26,074 nt of DNA from DAITBA01 sp036824005. GTDB taxonomy: Bacteria; Pseudomonadota; Gammaproteobacteria; Burkholderiales; Rhodocyclaceae. The notes under the pieces were generated by a model. The model saw nothing but the letters and a program-made list of their open reading frames with translations. It was not told the origin of the DNA and ran no database searches. Shown here piece by piece: positions 7,447 to 14,549 of this stretch. Made by a program: the position numbers and the translations under genes. Each line of letters starts with the position of its first letter. Within the stretch, counting starts at the first letter, position 1. The stretch is from positions 1 through 26,074 of the forward strand of contig DAITBA010000032.1 of assembly GCA_036824005.1 (NCBI GenBank), in the 5' to 3' direction.

Positions 7447-10035
7447 ATGGAAGTTTCACGCATTCGGGCACTGCGCGGCCCCAACCTCTGGAGCAGGCGT
7501 ACCGCCATCGAGGCGATCGCCACCTGCAACGAAACCGAGCGTTCGATCGGCGATATGCCGGGCTTTGAATCCCGGCTGCGCGAACGCTTCCCCGCGATAA
7601 GCGCACTGGAGCCGGCCAGTCATGCCGAAGTCGTATCCATGGCGCATGCGCTGGAGTTCGCCACGCTCGGCCTGCAGTCCCAGGCAGGATGCCCGGTGAC
7701 CTTTAGCCGCACCACGCCTACCGTCGAGCCAGGCGTCTATCAGGTCGTGATCGAATATAGCGAGGAAGCCGTCGGCCGGCTCGCCCTGGAACTGGCGCAG
7801 GAGCTGTGTCGCGCCGCGGCCGAGGGCAAAAACTTCGACATCGATGCGGCGCTGGCGCGCCTACGCGAACTGGACGAGGACCTGCGCCTCGGACCGAGCA
7901 CAGCCTCGATCGTAAAGGCCGCCATGGCGCGTCGGATTCCCTATCGGCGGCTCACGGACGGCAGCCTGGTCCAGTTCGGCTGGGGCAGCCGCCAGCGACG
8001 CATCCAGGCGGCCGAGACCGATCGCTCGAGCGCCATCGCCGAAGCCATCGCCCAGGACAAGAACCTCACCAAGAACCTGCTGCGCGCCGCTGGTGTTCCC
8101 GTGCCATTCGGCCGTCCGGTGACCAATGCCGAGGATGCCTGGGCCGCGGCCTGCGAAATCGGCGGGCCGGTGGTGGTCAAGCCGCTGGACGGCAACCAAG
8201 GCAAGGGCGTGGCAGTAAACATCGAAACGCGCGAGCAGGTGACGGCCGCCTATGCCGCCGCATCCGAGTATCGCTCGCGCATCCTGGTCGAGCGCTATCT
8301 ATCGGGCAACGACTTCCGTCTGCTGGTGGTAGGCGACAGCGTCGCCGCGGCGGCAAGGCGCGACCCGCCGCAGGTCATCGGCGACGACGTCCGCACCGTC
8401 CGCGAGCTGATTCAGGAAGTGAATCGCGACCCGCGTCGCGGCGAAGGTCATGCCACCTCGCTGACCAAGATACGCCTGGACGACATCGCGCTCGCCGTGC
8501 TCGCCAAGCAGGGCTATGACGCCGACTCGGTGCCGCCCAAGGGCAAGCGGGTCATCCTGCGCAACAACGCCAATCTCAGCACGGGCGGTACCGCCACCGA
8601 TGTCACCGACGATGTGCACCCCGAGGTCGCCGCCCGCGCCGTGGCCGCGGCACAGATGGTGGGGCTCGACATCTGCGGTGTCGACGTGGTGTGCGACACG
8701 GTGCTCAAGCCGCTCGAGGAACAGAACGGCGGCATCGTCGAGGTCAATGCCGCGCCGGGGCTGCGCATGCACCTCAGCCCGTCCTACGGCAAGGGACGCG
8801 CCGTGGGCGAGGCGATCGTCTCCAGCATGTTCGCTCCTGGCGAGGACGGGCGCATACCGGTGGTCGCGGTCACCGGCACCAACGGCAAGACCACCACCGT
8901 GCGCCTGATCGCTCATCTGCTTGCCGAAAGCGGGCTGCGCGTGGGCATGACCAATACCGACGGCGTGTACATCGGCGGCCGGCGCACCGACACGGGCGAT
9001 TGCAGCGGCCCGCGCAGCGCCCGCAACGTGCTCATGCACCCGGACGTGGATGCGGCGGTGTTCGAAACGGCGCGCGGCGGCATGCTGCGCGAGGGGCTGG
9101 CCTTCGACCGCTGCAAGGTGGCAGTGGTGACCAACATCGGCGCCGGCGATCACCTGGGACTCAACTACATCACCACCGTCGAAGATCTCGCGGTGCTCAA
9201 GCGCGTCATCGTCCAGAACGTCGCGCCCGATGGCATGGCGGTGCTCAACGCCGCGGACCCGATCACAGCGGCCATGGCCGAAAACTGCCCGGGCAGCGTC
9301 ACCTTCTTTACCCGCAACCGCCATCACCCTGTCATGGCCACGCACCGCGCCCAGGGCAAGCGCGTGGTGTTCGTGGAGGGCGACGCCATCGTTGCCGCCC
9401 AGGGCGCCGAAAGCCATCGCCTACCGCTGGCGCAGGTTCCGGTCACACGCAACGGCACCATCGGCTTCCAGGTCGAGAACGTAATGGCCGCCACCGCCGC
9501 AGCCTGGGCAGTCGGTCTGGACTGGGACACCATCGCCGCGGGTCTGCGCAGCTTCGACACCGATGCCGACAACGCGCCCGGGCGCTTTAATGTCTTCGAC
9601 TACCGCGGCGCGACGTTGATCGCCGACTACGGCCACAATCCCGATGCCATGCTGGCGCTGGTGCGCGCCGTGGAAAATATGGCGTCCAACAGCCGGTCCG
9701 TGGTGATCAGTGCCGCCGGCGACCGGCGCGACGAGGACATCCGGCAGCAAACCGAAATCCTCGGCAACGCCTTCGACGATGTCATTCTGTACCAGGACGC
9801 CTGCCAGCGCGGCCGCGCCGATGGCGAGGTACTGGCGCTGCTGCGTCAGGGGCTGGAGCACGGCGTGCGGGTCGCGAGAGTCGAGGAAATCCGAGGCGAG
9901 TTCCTGGCCATCGACACGGCGCTCGCCCGCCTCGCACCGGGCGATCTGTGCCTGATTCTGGTGGACCAGGTCGAGGAGGCGCTGGCACATATCGCCAAAC
10001 GCATAGCGGAGTCGCGGGAGAGCGTCGCCGCCTGA
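7447..10035 (+). CDS. cphA: Cyanophycin synthetase CphA
   Basis: 862 residues, the usual CphA length; it makes the multi-Arg-poly-Asp storage polymer from Asp, Arg and ATP in the cytoplasm. ATG 7447 is preceded by GGAAG at 7431, and the gene follows cphA' by 21 nt, so they are probably co-transcribed. The G domain (about 148-465) shows LGPSTASIV, VVVKPLDGNQGKGV (242-255) and VEVNAAPG (431-438). The M domain (about 470-860) has an intact P-loop GTNGKTT (477-483), FETARGGMLREG (539-550), and the C-terminal ADYGHNPDA (726-734) and GDRRDEDI (758-765). The N domain is divergent: the HxxEH found in CphA' reads HALEF here (67-71). No cyanophycinase or isoaspartyl dipeptidase gene is in the window. 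Confidence 0.93.
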   Translation: MEVSRIRALRGPNLWSRRTAIEAIATCNETERSIGDMPGFESRLRERFPAISALEPASHAEVVSMAHALEFATLGLQSQAGCPVTFSRTTPTVEPGVYQVVIEYSEEAVGRLALELAQELCRAAAEGKNFDIDAALARLRELDEDLRLGPSTASIVKAAMARRIPYRRLTDGSLVQFGWGSRQRRIQAAETDRSSAIAEAIAQDKNLTKNLLRAAGVPVPFGRPVTNAEDAWAAACEIGGPVVVKPLDGNQGKGVAVNIETREQVTAAYAAASEYRSRILVERYLSGNDFRLLVVGDSVAAAARRDPPQVIGDDVRTVRELIQEVNRDPRRGEGHATSLTKIRLDDIALAVLAKQGYDADSVPPKGKRVILRNNANLSTGGTATDVTDDVHPEVAARAVAAAQMVGLDICGVDVVCDTVLKPLEEQNGGIVEVNAAPGLRMHLSPSYGKGRAVGEAIVSSMFAPGEDGRIPVVAVTGTNGKTTTVRLIAHLLAESGLRVGMTNTDGVYIGGRRTDTGDCSGPRSARNVLMHPDVDAAVFETARGGMLREGLAFDRCKVAVVTNIGAGDHLGLNYITTVEDLAVLKRVIVQNVAPDGMAVLNAADPITAAMAENCPGSVTFFTRNRHHPVMATHRAQGKRVVFVEGDAIVAAQGAESHRLPLAQVPVTRNGTIGFQVENVMAATAAAWAVGLDWDTIAAGLRSFDTDADNAPGRFNVFDYRGATLIADYGHNPDAMLALVRAVENMASNSRSVVISAAGDRRDEDIRQQTEILGNAFDDVILYQDACQRGRADGEVLALLRQGLEHGVRVARVEEIRGEFLAIDTALARLAPGDLCLILVDQVEEALAHIAKRIAESRESVAA

Positions 10036-10059
10036 GACGGTCGGCGGGCGCGGCTTGCC

Positions 10060-11289
10060 TCAGCGGTCCCGGCCGTGGGCCTGCGGGGCGGGGTCGCGCA
10101 ACAACAGCTCCGGTGCCGCGAAGGGTGCGAGCCGCTCGAGAAAATCGAGCGCCTCGAACACCGGCGAGTTGCGGAAGAACTTCGCCATCGGAAACTCCAT
10201 CCAGATGCGATCGGCGAAGGCATTAATTTCGTAGGGCGTATCGCCGACGCCATCGTCGTTGCGATCGAACCCCTGGTAATCGTCCCAGTAGTTGCCCTGC
10301 CAGTCATTGCCGTGGGGATCGCCGCCGGGCGACAGCGTCACCTGTGCCAGGTTGTTTTCGAAGCGATTGTTGCGCACGATGTGCCCGCCCTTCTCGCCAT
10401 AGAAGGCCACACCGGTGATGTTGTGGGCGAAGCGGTTGCCGATCAGCGTGATACGGTTGATGGGATGCATGGGCGAGTCGGCAAGAACGCCGGCGGTGCA
10501 ATGCACCAAATCGTTGCCTTCCGCCAAGCCGGCGCTGCTACTCTTGAACACGATGCCCGCCCCGCCTCCGTCGAGCACATGCTGAATCCGGTTGCGGCGC
10601 ACGATGAGCCCTTCCGAGTTGATGCCGATAATCCCCGTCGCGGTGCCGCTGATGCGGTTATCTTCGATCAGATTGCGTGGCGAGAAGATAAAGTGCATGG
10701 CATAGCGACCGTCGCGAATGTCATTGCCGACGAGGCGGTTGTGCGGCGAGTTAGCCAAGGTAAGATCGCGCGCCTGCGCAATATCGTTCGCCTCGATGAC
10801 ATTGCGCCGGCTGTACCACAGGCGCACGGCATCACCGCGCTCTGCCAGTTCGCCGCGGCGCGAACGGATGCGATTGGCGCGTATGCGATTGTCGTTGGCC
10901 TGGCGCAGGAAGATCCCGAACAGAACGTTGTCGATGACGTTGTTCTCGATGAGATTGGCGTCGCCCTCGACGAGAATCGCGGCATCGACGCGGTCATGGG
11001 AATTGCCGGAGTTGGTGATGCGCATGCCGCGCACGATGATGGCCCCGCCGCGTATCGCCAGAACCGTCGCCCGGCCCGCGCCGTCGAGGGTGACTTCGCC
11101 ACGACCGTCGAGCACTATCGGTTTCGCGATCAGCACTGGGCCCGCGTAAACGCCCGGCGGTGGCTGCAGCGTGCCGCCCACGGGCGTTGCGTCGATCATC
11201 GCCTGCAGGCTAGGTAGCGCCGAGCCGCCCTCGCCGACGGAAATCAGCAACAGCGCCAGTACCAGGAAACGCACCACAGCCATGGGCAT
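10060..11289 (-). CDS. nosD: NosD-like periplasmic beta-helix protein
   Basis: 409 residues from ATG 11289; an upstream extension is possible but adds nothing hydrophobic, whereas this start gives a signal peptide (VVRFLVLALLLISVGEGGSA). The body consists of repeated right-handed beta-helix rungs with N-[RLI]-I-x-x-N patterns. Near the end GNYWDDYQGFDRNDDG is followed by GVGDTPYEIN and FPMAKFFRNSPVFEAL, which is characteristic of NosD, the periplasmic factor for copper-site maturation of nitrous oxide reductase. NosD normally sits in nosRZDFYL; none of the other nos genes is here, so this copy is an orphan or has another role. It is convergent with cphA, 24 bp between stops. An FNR/DNR-type box lies just upstream. 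Confidence 0.8.
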   Translation of the reverse strand: MPMAVVRFLVLALLLISVGEGGSALPSLQAMIDATPVGGTLQPPPGVYAGPVLIAKPIVLDGRGEVTLDGAGRATVLAIRGGAIIVRGMRITNSGNSHDRVDAAILVEGDANLIENNVIDNVLFGIFLRQANDNRIRANRIRSRRGELAERGDAVRLWYSRRNVIEANDIAQARDLTLANSPHNRLVGNDIRDGRYAMHFIFSPRNLIEDNRISGTATGIIGINSEGLIVRRNRIQHVLDGGGAGIVFKSSSAGLAEGNDLVHCTAGVLADSPMHPINRITLIGNRFAHNITGVAFYGEKGGHIVRNNRFENNLAQVTLSPGGDPHGNDWQGNYWDDYQGFDRNDDGVGDTPYEINAFADRIWMEFPMAKFFRNSPVFEALDFLERLAPFAAPELLLRDPAPQAHGRDR

Positions 11290-11319
11290 GGAGTGTCCCG
11301 CCCGCCGCGCCGGCCATGA

Positions 11320-11333
11320 ATGACCCAGGTCAA
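11320..11333 (-). promoter_or_regulatory. FNR/DNR-type box upstream of nosD-like gene
   Basis: On the minus strand the site reads TTGACCTGGGTCAT, one base short of a perfect TTGAC-N4-GTCAA dyad. This is the form of FNR, ANR and DNR sites that control denitrification genes. It lies in the 87-bp gap after the HTH gene. Its centre is only about 37 bp upstream of the chosen ATG, which is short for class II activation unless the transcript is nearly leaderless or translation starts slightly later. Confidence 0.5.
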
Positions 11334-11376
11334 GCCCCGCCACTGGCCGCGTCGCCCTTGGGCGGGACAATCCGGT

Positions 11377-12081
11377 TCAGCCTTTGCCAGTCTTGCCGGC
11401 ACGGCCCGGGCGCGGCTTGTCGCCGTGAGCACGCAAGCTCATCGCCGCCTCGAAGGCCGACTTCGTGAAGGCGAGAACAGCCGCAAACTCGTCGTCGGTC
11501 AGGCGGCGTGCCTCATCGTCTGAGCGGTAAATGTTGGCGAACTCGCGCTCGCGGCCGGCCTGCAGCACCAGCCGGCCGATGCCGAGGTTTTCCAGTGTCT
11601 TCCAGAGATCGGGATTGTAGGTGCGCGTCAGCCGCATGACGAATGAGATGGGATCGTTTCTGCCCAGCACCGCCGCCAGACGCAGAATGATCTCGAAGGG
11701 GAGCGCCGCCTTGCCGCCCTCCACCGCTTCGAGCAGCGCCGGGTCCCTGAGATTGACCGCCTCGCCCAACTCCTTGAGACTGAGGCCGGCGGCTTCGCGC
11801 ATGCCGCGCAGCAACGAGCCGGTCTTCTCCAGCGCGGCGCGGTGCTCGCGCTTCGGCAGGATGGACTTTGCTACGTTCAGTGACAGATCGGCAGCCGTGC
11901 CGGCGATGCCGAGCACGGAATCAGCCCACGAGCGCAGTTCCCGGGCGAGCGACAACAACGTGAACTCGTCCGTTGTCTCCTGTGTCGTCCCTTGCTTGCT
12001 CGGCTCGGCATGTGCCTGCGCGGGTCTCGCCGCCTTGCCGCGCCGCCCCGCCCTGCGTCCCGATTCGCCTGCTTCCGCCAT
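11377..12081 (-). CDS. XRE-type helix-turn-helix protein
   Basis: 234 residues from ATG 12081, chosen because GGGAGG lies 6 nt upstream; the longer frame to 12156 lacks such a site. The N-terminus is basic and low-complexity (residues 1-38). Residues 88-140 read as a Cro/CI-type HTH: GSLLRGMREAAGLSLKELGE, then NLRDPALLEAVEGGKAAL and IILRLAAVLG. The C-terminal 90 residues have no recognised domain. The protein is probably a cytoplasmic DNA-binding regulator. It lies between the second caspase and the NosD-like gene on the same strand, so it could regulate either group; targets are unknown. Confidence 0.75.
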   Translation of the reverse strand: MAEAGESGRRAGRRGKAARPAQAHAEPSKQGTTQETTDEFTLLSLARELRSWADSVLGIAGTAADLSLNVAKSILPKREHRAALEKTGSLLRGMREAAGLSLKELGEAVNLRDPALLEAVEGGKAALPFEIILRLAAVLGRNDPISFVMRLTRTYNPDLWKTLENLGIGRLVLQAGREREFANIYRSDDEARRLTDDEFAAVLAFTKSAFEAAMSLRAHGDKPRPGRAGKTGKG

Positions 12082-12222
12082 GCCGACCTCCCGTCGCCGT
12101 AACGACGCCATTCTACCCGCGGGCGGTCGGAATGCAGGGGTGGGGAGACACTGCATCAGACGGGAAAAGACAGCGGGCCGCCGAGGACACGGAGGGCCTC
12201 AACGCCGCCGCGGTGCGAGCGC

Positions 12223-13149
12223 TCAGCGCGCGCCGGTCTTGACCTGCTTGTCCTTGCCGCTGGCGCCCGCTGCGGCGACCGTCGAGTCGGCGATCACGCA
12301 TTCGCCATTGGCGGCGGATCGGAAGCAGAAGTCGCCGCGCAAGCTGCTCGTCTCCCACGGAATCTGCGCCTGCTGGGTTTCCTCCGACACGGCAATGCGC
12401 ACGCGTTTGAACAGTTGCTCCACCGGCAAACCGGGGATCTGCATGTTGGCCAGCAGGTGCCTGGTGAATGCACTGTTGTTCCCCGGGCCGTCGAGGGCTA
12501 TCGACCCGGGTGCGGTGGAGTAGGCGATCAACGTTCCTTTGGCTCCCAGCGGCGCCGATATCGGTGCCAGGCCCGGCGCCAGGCTGCGCGCGGGATTCAA
12601 CCCGCGGGTGGTGGTCGCAAGGGGAAACGGCGTGTTTCGGCAGGCGTCGAGTATGACGATATTGACGCCGTCCTTGGCCTGTCCGAGGCGGTCGATCAGC
12701 TCGGAGACATTGGCCGTCTTGAGCGGCACCTCCTCCTCTTCCTTGAACGCGGCGTCCACCGGAATGAGGTAGTTCTTGCCCTTGAGCTGCGCGCCGTGAC
12801 CGGCATAGAAAACGATGCGCACCTGGCTGTTGGCAGACCTCAAAGCGAACTCGCGCATGGCGTCGATCATGTCTCCCTGCGCGGCGTTCTCGCGATAGAT
12901 GACGCCATAACCCAGCTCACGCAGGGTCGCCGCGACGGCCCTGGCGTCGTTGACGGGATTCCTGAGTGCCGCCCGGGTATAACCGGCATTGCCGATCACC
13001 AGGGCCATCCGCTCGTCCGCCCCGCCCGAGAAAGGCTGCGCTCCCGCGCCGGCGCCAAGCAGGCCCAGCAGACAGGTTACAGCCAATGCGCGACCGAGCA
13101 TGGCCGCCAGGGCGATGGTTCTGCCACGAATGAGATTTGCTCCTGTCAT
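12223..13149 (-). CDS. Secreted caspase-family (C14) peptidase
   Basis: 308 residues from ATG 13149 (a GTG at 13167 would add six). The N-terminus carries a signal peptide ending near AGAGAQPFSGG. The caspase p20-like domain starts at RMALVIGNAGYTRAALRNPVNDA and shows the catalytic dyad: His118 in VFYAGHGAQ and Cys170 in VILDACRNTPF. The domain continues to about residue 220 (LIAYSTAPGS). The C-terminal part contains QIPWETSSLRGDFCF, usual for bacterial caspase-like proteins. With both catalytic residues present and a signal peptide, it should be an active periplasmic protease, probably with basic-residue (Arg/Lys) specificity as in metacaspase relatives; the specificity is an inference. It is third in the sigma/anti-sigma operon. 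Confidence 0.88.
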   Translation of the reverse strand: MTGANLIRGRTIALAAMLGRALAVTCLLGLLGAGAGAQPFSGGADERMALVIGNAGYTRAALRNPVNDARAVAATLRELGYGVIYRENAAQGDMIDAMREFALRSANSQVRIVFYAGHGAQLKGKNYLIPVDAAFKEEEEVPLKTANVSELIDRLGQAKDGVNIVILDACRNTPFPLATTTRGLNPARSLAPGLAPISAPLGAKGTLIAYSTAPGSIALDGPGNNSAFTRHLLANMQIPGLPVEQLFKRVRIAVSEETQQAQIPWETSSLRGDFCFRSAANGECVIADSTVAAAGASGKDKQVKTGAR

Positions 13150-13185
13150 CGATGCACCCACGCTCACCGGCTCAGGCGAGATCCG

Positions 13186-13845
13186 TCACTCGCGCACCGG
13201 TCGTTTGTCCAGCACCGTCACCACCTCCACCAGCCCGCTTTTCTCCATTTCCTGCTTCGCCAATTCCAGATGCTTGGGGGACACGGCGACGATGTAATCG
13301 CCCAGTTGGCCCGGACCGTCCACCACCCGCCCGGACACTTGAACCAGCAGCAGGCGCATGGCACGTTCGGTTGCTTCGGCCTTGAACGTCACGCGCAGCA
13401 CCGGCGTCTCCGCCAAAGGCTGTGGCGCCATGGTGCGCGTTTCGGCGTATTGCGGCTCCACCGCAGACTTCGACAACAGGGCGCCGATGATTCCCGCCTG
13501 GGCGACGATCACGGCCATCCCCAATGCATATGCCGGACGCGCCGCCAGCGAGGCGAAAAAGTCCGCCAAGCGGCTCGACCATGACGGGCGCACCGCGGCC
13601 GGTTTCTTCTCCTCGCGTACCCGTGCCATCAGCCGCGTCAGACCGACTTCCTCGGGGATCGTGGCGTATTTGGACCGGATGTCCTCGTGCAACCTCCTGT
13701 GCCATTCCAGCTCCGCCCGCGCCTGAGGATGCTCGGCGGCCACCTTCTCCACCCAGACCCGGTCGATATCACCGATCTTGCCAGTCACATACCAGGGAAC
13801 CAGTTCGTCGAAGCGTCGTTTCGTTGCGGCGTCAAGAGTATTCAC
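13186..13845 (-). CDS. Probable anti-sigma factor, single-pass membrane protein
   Basis: 219 residues starting 12 nt after the ECF sigma stop codon. The cytoplasmic N-terminal half (1-100) is helical, with DELVPWYVTGKIGD and HPQARAELEWHRRLHEDIR, a pattern seen in anti-sigma domains. One membrane segment lies at about 105-124 (AYALGMAVIVAQAGIIGALL). The C-terminal 95 residues are periplasmic and end LVEVVTVLDKRPVRE. It lacks the HxxxCxxC of zinc-binding anti-sigma factors. Gene order, spacing and topology support its role as the sequestering partner of the sigma factor. What the periplasmic part senses is unknown; cleavage by a periplasmic protease such as the neighbouring caspase is a speculative possibility. 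Confidence 0.8.
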   Translation of the reverse strand: MNTLDAATKRRFDELVPWYVTGKIGDIDRVWVEKVAAEHPQARAELEWHRRLHEDIRSKYATIPEEVGLTRLMARVREEKKPAAVRPSWSSRLADFFASLAARPAYALGMAVIVAQAGIIGALLSKSAVEPQYAETRTMAPQPLAETPVLRVTFKAEATERAMRLLLVQVSGRVVDGPGQLGDYIVAVSPKHLELAKQEMEKSGLVEVVTVLDKRPVRE

Positions 13846-13857
13846 GTGCTACGTCCT

Positions 13858-14415
13858 TCAGGGCGACTCGCGTTTCAGAAATCGTTCGAGGCAATTCTTG
13901 ATCTTCAGCCGAGCATGGAACAAGCGCGTCTTCACCGTGTTCTCCGGGCAATCCTGGATCTGGGCGATCTCGGCCAGGGACAGCTCCTCATAAAACACCA
14001 GATGCAAACATTCCCGATGCACCTCGCTCAATCGCTCCATGCAGTGCAGGATGCCTTCGCGGCGCTCCTTGTCGGCCAGAACATCGAAGGAGCCCAGGTC
14101 GTCCGACGGCATTTGCTCGTCCAGTTCCTCGTACTCCGGCGTGCGTGAGCGCAGGTTCGTAAGGATCTTGTACCGGGCGATTCCCAGCACCCAGGTGCTG
14201 AACCGGGACTCACCGCGAAACCGCGTCGGATGCTTCCAGATTTCATAGAGCGTGTCGCTGACGATGGCCTCCGATTCGTCCGGATCGTGGAGCCTGTTCA
14301 GGGCGAAGGCGTAGATGCGGCGCCCGAGCAAGCGGTGCAACTCACGCAGGGCCTTTTCCTCCCCCTGAGCGATCCTGCGCAGATACTCCTGAGCCTGCTC
14401 GTTGGTCAGCTCCAT
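13858..14415 (-). CDS. ECF-type RNA polymerase sigma factor
   Basis: 185 residues from ATG 14415. Sigma region 2 spans about 25-90, with DPDESEAIVSDTLYEIWKHP and RGESRFSTWVLGIARYKIL. Region 4 spans about 122-175, with LSEVHRECLHLVFYEELSL and a helix-turn-helix ENTVKTRLFHARLKIK. Regions 1.1 and 3 are absent, as expected for ECF factors. It is the first gene of a sigma / anti-sigma / caspase operon. A box TGAACC-N16-CGAC ends about 19 nt before the start codon, consistent with autoregulation. No good Shine-Dalgarno is visible before the ATG. Confidence 0.93.
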   Translation of the reverse strand: MELTNEQAQEYLRRIAQGEEKALRELHRLLGRRIYAFALNRLHDPDESEAIVSDTLYEIWKHPTRFRGESRFSTWVLGIARYKILTNLRSRTPEYEELDEQMPSDDLGSFDVLADKERREGILHCMERLSEVHRECLHLVFYEELSLAEIAQIQDCPENTVKTRLFHARLKIKNCLERFLKRESP

Positions 14416-14433
14416 GGTCTCGGCTTGTTATTA

Positions 14434-14459
14434 GTCGGTAGCGAGGGCTGCTAGGTTCA
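14434..14459 (-). promoter_or_regulatory. Putative ECF promoter of the sigma operon
   Basis: Minus strand: TGAACC (14459-14454), 16 nt, CGAC (14437-14434). GAAC at -35 and CG-rich -10 are usual for ECF promoters. The same hexamer, spacing and -10 occur before tpsA, and a close variant before tpsB. The start of transcription would fall around 14427, giving a leader of only about 12 nt. Confidence 0.55.
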
Positions 14460-14549
14460 TGCTATTTTGCCACGCTCGGGCGGCGGGTTCGAGTTGGGCG
14501 CCCTGCCCGGGGCGCGTGAGCGCGCGGCACGGCCGCGCAAGGATCAGTG

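Noticed and set aside
10036..11400. A nitrous oxide reductase (nos) gene cluster
   Set aside because: Only the NosD-like gene is present; no nosZ, nosR, nosF, nosY or nosL is found on either side.
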